Shown here in pieces: positions 16,630 through 20,104 of a DNA stretch of 20,104 nucleotides. A program made the position numbers and the translations under genes. The stretch is from contig JBFWTJ010000022.1 of the NCBI GenBank assembly GCA_050247895.1, positions 1-20,104 of the forward strand, in the 5' to 3' direction. Positions within the stretch are counted from its first letter, which is position 1. Each line of letters begins with the position of its first letter. Source of the stretch: CAVPEW01 sp050247895 (GTDB taxonomy: Bacteria; Actinomycetota; Acidimicrobiia; Acidimicrobiales; VFJN01). The notes beneath the pieces were generated by a model. It ran no database searches. It had not been told where the DNA came from and saw only the letters and a list, made by a program, of their open reading frames with translations.

Positions 16630-17376
16630 TCAGACGTACTGGCGGAGCTCGCCCCGCAGGGCGTCGGCGGCCGCGATCACGGCGTCGCCGTCGGGGTCGT
16701 CGGCGGCGAGCAGGCGGGCCAGGCCGGTGGCCTGCTCCGCGATGCCCTTCCACACCGCCCGGTCGACGCCGTAGGGCGGCGCGGACCCCTCGGCCGCCTC
16801 GGCGGCCTCGGCCAGCGACGCCGTGCCCTCGCGGTCCGACGGGTCGTGGCGGAGCCGGTCGCCGGCCACGAAGAGCTTGGACAGCAGGGCGTGGCCGTCG
16901 TCGTCGGACAGGACCGCGGCCGGGTCGAGGATCGAGTCGACCAGCTGGTCCACCCGGTCCTCGTCGTCCTCCTGGACGTAGAGCTCGGTGCCGTCCCAGC
17001 CGTGGGCGATCGACTCGGCCACGACGGCGTCGAGCAACCGGCCCCGCTCGTCGTCGTCCCACTCGGACAGGTCGTAGGCGACCTGGGTGGCCCCGGGGTC
17101 GAGCTCCAGGGTGACCTGGTCCTCGACCTGCTCGATGAGCCGGTCGACCCAGGCCTCGTCGGCCGAGCCGACGACCAGGCCGCCGTCGTCGTCCCAGCTG
17201 TGGCGCAGGCCGACCTCCTCCAGGCGCCCCTGGAGGGCGGCCCGGGCGGTGTCGTCCCAGTCGGCCAGGTCGATGACGAGGTCCTCGTCGTCGCCCTCCA
17301 GGAGGGGCTCGGCGCCGGCCACCTCGATCCCGAGGTCGTCGTCCTCGCCCTCGTCGCGCTGCTGGAAGACACCCAT
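16630..17376 (-). CDS. Acidic protein with a tandemly duplicated ~52-residue domain, function unknown
   Basis: 248 residues, strikingly acidic, no membrane segment or signal peptide. Two similar units follow each other. The first runs from VIDLADWDDTARAALQGRL to WVDRLIEQVED, the second from VAYDLSEWDDDERGRLLDAV to RVDQLVDSILD. Shared positions include DL-x-[DE]-W-DD, an L-rich helix, H-x-W-D, a short beta-like LVV/LYV stretch and VD-x-L[IV]. A helical C-terminal region (LLSKLFVAGDRLRHDP to ADALRGELRQYV) is separate. I prefer ATG 17376 (MGVFQQRDEG) because CAGGAT lies 7 nt upstream as a leaderless-type -10; ATG 17385 is the alternative. It leads the three-gene minus-strand group with the J-domain protein and hydrolase, and is divergent from glpX across ~60 bp. 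Confidence 0.78.
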   Translation of the reverse strand: MGVFQQRDEGEDDDLGIEVAGAEPLLEGDDEDLVIDLADWDDTARAALQGRLEEVGLRHSWDDDGGLVVGSADEAWVDRLIEQVEDQVTLELDPGATQVAYDLSEWDDDERGRLLDAVVAESIAHGWDGTELYVQEDDEDRVDQLVDSILDPAAVLSDDDGHALLSKLFVAGDRLRHDPSDREGTASLAEAAEAAEGSAPPYGVDRAVWKGIAEQATGLARLLAADDPDGDAVIAAADALRGELRQYV

Positions 17377-17426
17377 CCCCGGCATCCTGCCACGCCGCGG
17401 CCGGGAGGCGGCTCGCGGGCGGGCAC

Positions 17427-17432
17427 TACTGT
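17427..17432 (+). promoter_or_regulatory. Candidate leaderless -10 element of glpX
   Basis: TACTGT followed by exactly 6 nt and then ATG 17439. The intervening bases are pyrimidines, so no Shine-Dalgarno is possible. This is the geometry expected of a leaderless promoter and the cleanest example in the window. Confidence 0.65.
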
Positions 17433-17438
17433 TCCCCC

Positions 17439-18431
17439 ATGTCCGACAAGCAACGACCGGATCGCAACCTCGCCCTCGAGCTCGTCCGGGTCACCGAGGC
17501 CGCGGCCCTCGCCGCCAGCCGTTGGATGGGCCGGGGCGACAAGAACGGGGCCGACGGCGCCGCGGTGGACGCCATGCGGGTGGTCCTCGAGTCGGTGCCC
17601 ATGGACGGCATCGTGGTGATCGGCGAGGGCGAGAAGGACGAGGCGCCCATGCTGTTCAACGGCGAGCGCATCGGCGACGGCTCGCCCATGCCCACCGACA
17701 TCGCGGTGGACCCCATCGACGGCACCACGCTCACGGCCCTCGGCCGGGGCAACGCCCTGTCGGTCATCGCCGTTTCGGAGCGGGGCACGATGTTCAACCC
17801 GGGCCCGTGCGTCTACATGGAGAAGGTCGCCGTCGGCCCCGAGGCGGTCGGGTCGATCGACATCACCCGGCCCGCGGCCGACAACGTCGAGGCGGTGGCC
17901 AAGGCGCTGGGCAAGAGCGTCCGCGACATCACCGCGGTGATCCTGGACCGGCCCCGCCACGCCGAGCTCATCGCCGAGGTGCGCTCCACGGGGGCCCGGA
18001 TCCGCCTGATCCCCGACGGTGACGTGGCCGGTGCCCTGTCCACGGCCTGGCCCACCGCGGGGGCCGACATCCTCCTCGGCATCGGTGGCACGCCCGAGGG
18101 CGTCATCTCGGCCGCGGCGCTCAAGTGCATGGGCGGCGAGATCCAGGGCCGGCTGTGGCCCCGCGACGAGGCCGAGCGCCGCACGGCCCTCGACGCCGGC
18201 TACGACCTCGACCAGGTCCTGACCACCGACGTGCTGGTCGCCGGGGACAACTGCTTCTTCGCCGCCACCGGGATCACCGACGGCGACCTGCTCCAGGGCG
18301 TCCACTACGACGGCCAGGGGGCCACCACCCGGTCGCTGGTCATGCGGTCCAAGTCGGGCACGGTGCGCCAGGTCGACGCCCGCCACCGGCTGACCAAGCT
18401 GACGACGTTCTCCTCGATCGACTTCGAGTAG
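17439..18431 (+). CDS. glpX: Class II fructose-1,6-bisphosphatase
   Basis: 330 residues, close to the mycobacterial GlpX length. It hydrolyses fructose-1,6-bisphosphate to fructose-6-phosphate, the committed step of gluconeogenesis, in the cytosol, and needs divalent metal. Family marks: RNLALELVRVTEAAALAASRW near the N-terminus, VVIGEGEKDEAPMLFNGE, the metal-binding VDPIDGTTLTALG, DRPRHAELIAEVR, RLIPDGDVAGAL and GIGGTPEGVISAAALKCMGG. The start ATG is supported by the match to the family N-terminus and by TACTGT 6 nt upstream. It is monocistronic here, with divergent and convergent neighbours. Its product feeds hexose phosphate towards the glucan/trehalose genes in the left half. Confidence 0.96.
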   Translation: MSDKQRPDRNLALELVRVTEAAALAASRWMGRGDKNGADGAAVDAMRVVLESVPMDGIVVIGEGEKDEAPMLFNGERIGDGSPMPTDIAVDPIDGTTLTALGRGNALSVIAVSERGTMFNPGPCVYMEKVAVGPEAVGSIDITRPAADNVEAVAKALGKSVRDITAVILDRPRHAELIAEVRSTGARIRLIPDGDVAGALSTAWPTAGADILLGIGGTPEGVISAAALKCMGGEIQGRLWPRDEAERRTALDAGYDLDQVLTTDVLVAGDNCFFAATGITDGDLLQGVHYDGQGATTRSLVMRSKSGTVRQVDARHRLTKLTTFSSIDFE

Positions 18432-18439
18432 CCCGGCGC

Positions 18440-19234
18440 CTAGCTGCGGCCCCGCGTGGCCCGGTCCACGGTCCGGCGGACCACGACGCGCGGCAGCACG
18501 GCCGAGGCCACCGCGGCGACCTTGTTGACCGGGCCGCACACCACCCGGGCCCGCCCGGCCGCGGTGGCGGCGAGGGCCTCGGCCGCCACCGGCCCCGGTT
18601 CCTGCCAGGCGAAGGCGGGCAGGCCGTGCTGCTCGTCCTCGTAGCCGGCCGAGGCCTGGAAGCGGGTCCGGGTGAACCCGGGCAGCACCGCGGTCACCGA
18701 GACCCCGGTGCCCCGGAGCTCCTCGTGGACCCCTTCGCTGAAGTTGGTGACGAAGGCCTTGGACGCGGCGTAGGTGGCCAGGCCCGGTGTCGCCTGCAAG
18801 GAGGCCAGCGACGACACGTTCATGATCCAGCCCCGGCCCCGGGCCACCATGCCCGACGCCGCGGCGCGGGTCAGCCGGACCGGCGCCACCACGTTCAGCT
18901 CGATCATGGCGGCCAGGCGGTCCGCGGTGTTGGCCAGGAACCGGCCGGCCGCGCCGACGCCGGCGTTGTTGACGAGCAGGTCGACGGGCCGGCCGTCGTC
19001 GGCCAACCGGGCCTCGACCGCGGCCAGCCCCTCGCCGGTGCCCAGGTCGGCCACGAGGACCTCGACGCCGGGCGACCCGGCCGTGCGCAGCTCGGCGGCC
19101 AGCGCCTCGAGCCGGTCCCCCGACCGGGCGACCAGGACCAGCTCCACGCCGGACCCGGCGAGGCGGCGGGCGATCTCCTCCCCGATCCCCGACGACGCGC
19201 CGGTGACCAGGGCACTCCTCCACGGATGCGACAT
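18440..19234 (-). CDS. Short-chain dehydrogenase/reductase (classical SDR)
   Basis: 264 residues with a full classical SDR set: nucleotide-binding TGASSGIG (residues 11-18), NNAG (89-92), Asn114, Ser142 in NVSSLAS, and Tyr155/Lys159 in YAASK. Arg37 after the second beta strand (VLVARS) suggests NADP(H) preference. The tail (VVCGPVNKVAAVASAVLPRVVVRR) resembles the DltE/YqjQ-like SDRs that end in a helix with basic residues, possibly membrane-associating. The substrate cannot be told. ATG 19234 has TAGCCT 8 nt upstream and no Shine-Dalgarno. It follows a membrane-protein gene by 38 nt and converges on glpX with 8 nt between stops. Confidence 0.9.
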   Translation of the reverse strand: MSHPWRSALVTGASSGIGEEIARRLAGSGVELVLVARSGDRLEALAAELRTAGSPGVEVLVADLGTGEGLAAVEARLADDGRPVDLLVNNAGVGAAGRFLANTADRLAAMIELNVVAPVRLTRAAASGMVARGRGWIMNVSSLASLQATPGLATYAASKAFVTNFSEGVHEELRGTGVSVTAVLPGFTRTRFQASAGYEDEQHGLPAFAWQEPGPVAAEALAATAAGRARVVCGPVNKVAAVASAVLPRVVVRRTVDRATRGRS

Positions 19235-19242
19235 GGCCCGAG

Positions 19243-19248
19243 AGGCTA
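19243..19248 (-). promoter_or_regulatory. Candidate leaderless -10 element of the SDR gene
   Basis: TAGCCT on the minus strand, 8 nt before ATG 19234, in the 38-nt gap after the upstream membrane-protein gene. It has the same layout as at glgP and the enoyl-CoA hydratase. It would let the SDR be transcribed independently. Confidence 0.5.
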
Positions 19249-19272
19249 CGGCGCCGCGGGGCCGGCCCCGGG

Positions 19273-20104
19273 TCAGGGGTCGGCCCGCCACGAGCGCTGC
19301 TGGCAGGCGAAGGCGGCCTCGCCCCGGGCCCGGGCCCGGGCGTCCTGGCCGCGGTCGCCGGGGTCGGGCCAGGGGCCCCGGTCGAGGTCGTCGAGCCGGC
19401 ACCGCAGGTCGTTGACCGCCACGCCGGCGCCGATGCCGGGGCGCAGGCGGCCGCCGGCCGCGGCGTCGACCTCGTCGGGCGCGGCCAGGCGGACCCCGAC
19501 GAAGAGGTGCACGACCTGGCTGGCCACCAGCAGCCACAACCACGGCCGCCCGACGCGGGGGCTGGCGCCGACCACCAGGGCCAGGCAGGCCACCGCCGGC
19601 AGCAGGTGGACGGGCTTGAGGGGGAAGCGCAGGAAGAGGACCTCGGTGGCGACCAGGCCGAGCACCGCGAAGCGCACGGTCGCCGAGGTGGTCCACCGGT
19701 GCCGGGCCGCGACCAGCGCGGGGAGGCCGGCGACGACGACGAGGGCGCCGGCCAGCCCGGCGACGGCCAGGTTCTTGGCCGCCCAGCGGCCCAGCTGCGC
19801 GCCGGCACCCGCGGCGGGCAGCGCCGGCTCGAACAGGCCCCGGCCGCCCTCGGCCCAGGCCGGTAGGAAGCAGGCCACGGCGAGGCCCAGCGCCACGGCC
19901 GCGGTCACGAGCCGGTCCCGGGCCGGCGGGCGCAGGTCGGACCGCCCGAGCGACTCCGCCGCCAGCCAGGCCACCACGAGCAGGACGGTCGAGGCGCGGC
20001 ACCCCACGGCCAGGCCGAAGCAAGCGCCGGCCAGGACCCGACGGTCGCGCTGGGCCGCGTCGATCCCGGCCAGCAGGAGCCCGAGGGCCCAGGTGAAGTC
20101 CCCC
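19273..20104 (-). CDS. Multi-pass membrane protein, possibly GT-C-type glycosyltransferase (5' partial)
   Basis: The frame is open to the right edge, so the N-terminus is missing; at least 276 residues are present. It reads GDFTWALGLLLAGIDAAQRD at the edge, then several hydrophobic helices (STVLLVVAWLAAESLG, LVTAAVALGLAVACFLPAW, LAVAGLAGALVVVAGLPALV, RFAVLGLVATEVLFLRF, LLPAVACLALVVG, WLWLLVASQVVHLFVGV). A polar tail with repeated Arg/Asp and ending in QQRSWRADP follows. The helix-rich layout, the RDRR-x-LAG-x-x-FGLAVGCR segment and the FPLKPVHLLPAVA loop are like GT-C glycosyltransferases or related polyprenyl-sugar-using proteins, but the catalytic first loop is outside the window. The assignment is tentative. 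An in-frame GTG at 20007 is too far into the conserved helices to be the true start. Confidence 0.65.
   Translation of the reverse strand, partial: GDFTWALGLLLAGIDAAQRDRRVLAGACFGLAVGCRASTVLLVVAWLAAESLGRSDLRPPARDRLVTAAVALGLAVACFLPAWAEGGRGLFEPALPAAGAGAQLGRWAAKNLAVAGLAGALVVVAGLPALVAARHRWTTSATVRFAVLGLVATEVLFLRFPLKPVHLLPAVACLALVVGASPRVGRPWLWLLVASQVVHLFVGVRLAAPDEVDAAAGGRLRPGIGAGVAVNDLRCRLDDLDRGPWPDPGDRGQDARARARGEAAFACQQRSWRADP

Overview
The window is very GC-rich (roughly three quarters G+C by eye) and densely coded on both strands. It reads as an ordinary chromosomal segment of a high-GC actinobacterium. The TreS, GlgE, GlgP and GlpX sequences resemble their mycobacterial counterparts. The rest of the gene content and the SD-less starts preceded by TAnnnT would suit the class Acidimicrobiia (Iamia/Ilumatobacter-like), but that placement is inference. 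No rRNA, tRNA, CRISPR array, insertion sequence or phage gene was seen, and no stretch over 300 bases lacks a gene.

Layout. (1) 1-7417, minus strand: lon > glgE > acyltransferase-3/SGNH membrane acyltransferase > treS, with treS running off the left edge. The genes are 23 nt apart or overlap, so they look like one operon. (2) 7537-10074, plus: glgP, divergent from lon across a 119-bp AT-richer gap. (3) 10079-12142, minus: nfu > enoyl-CoA hydratase > DUF4328 membrane protein. (4) 12273-15318, plus: a polytopic membrane protein resembling those annotated 'fenitrothion hydrolase', a 61-residue one-helix membrane protein, and an MFS transporter with an unusual N-terminal extension. (5) 15269-17376, minus: an acidic protein with a duplicated domain > a C-terminal J-domain protein > a KANL3/Tex30-like alpha/beta hydrolase. 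(6) 17439-18431, plus: glpX. (7) 18440-20104, minus: an unidentified GT-C-like membrane protein (5' end off the right edge) > an SDR oxidoreductase.

How the genes fit together. TreS links trehalose and maltose, GlgE polymerises maltose-1-phosphate into alpha-1,4-glucan, and GlgP phosphorolyses such glucans to glucose-1-phosphate. The left half is therefore a glucan/trehalose locus. The maltokinase and branching enzyme expected with it are not visible and may lie beyond position 1. Its odd members are Lon protease at the head of the operon and a membrane O-acyltransferase wedged between glgE and treS. GlpX is the gluconeogenic fructose-1,6-bisphosphatase that could feed hexose phosphate into the same pool.

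A recurrent regulatory signal is TAnnnT placed 6-8 nt before a start codon with little or no Shine-Dalgarno sequence (glgP, glgE, enoyl-CoA hydratase, glpX, SDR), as expected for leaderless mRNAs. lon is the clear contrast, with a strong GAGGAG.
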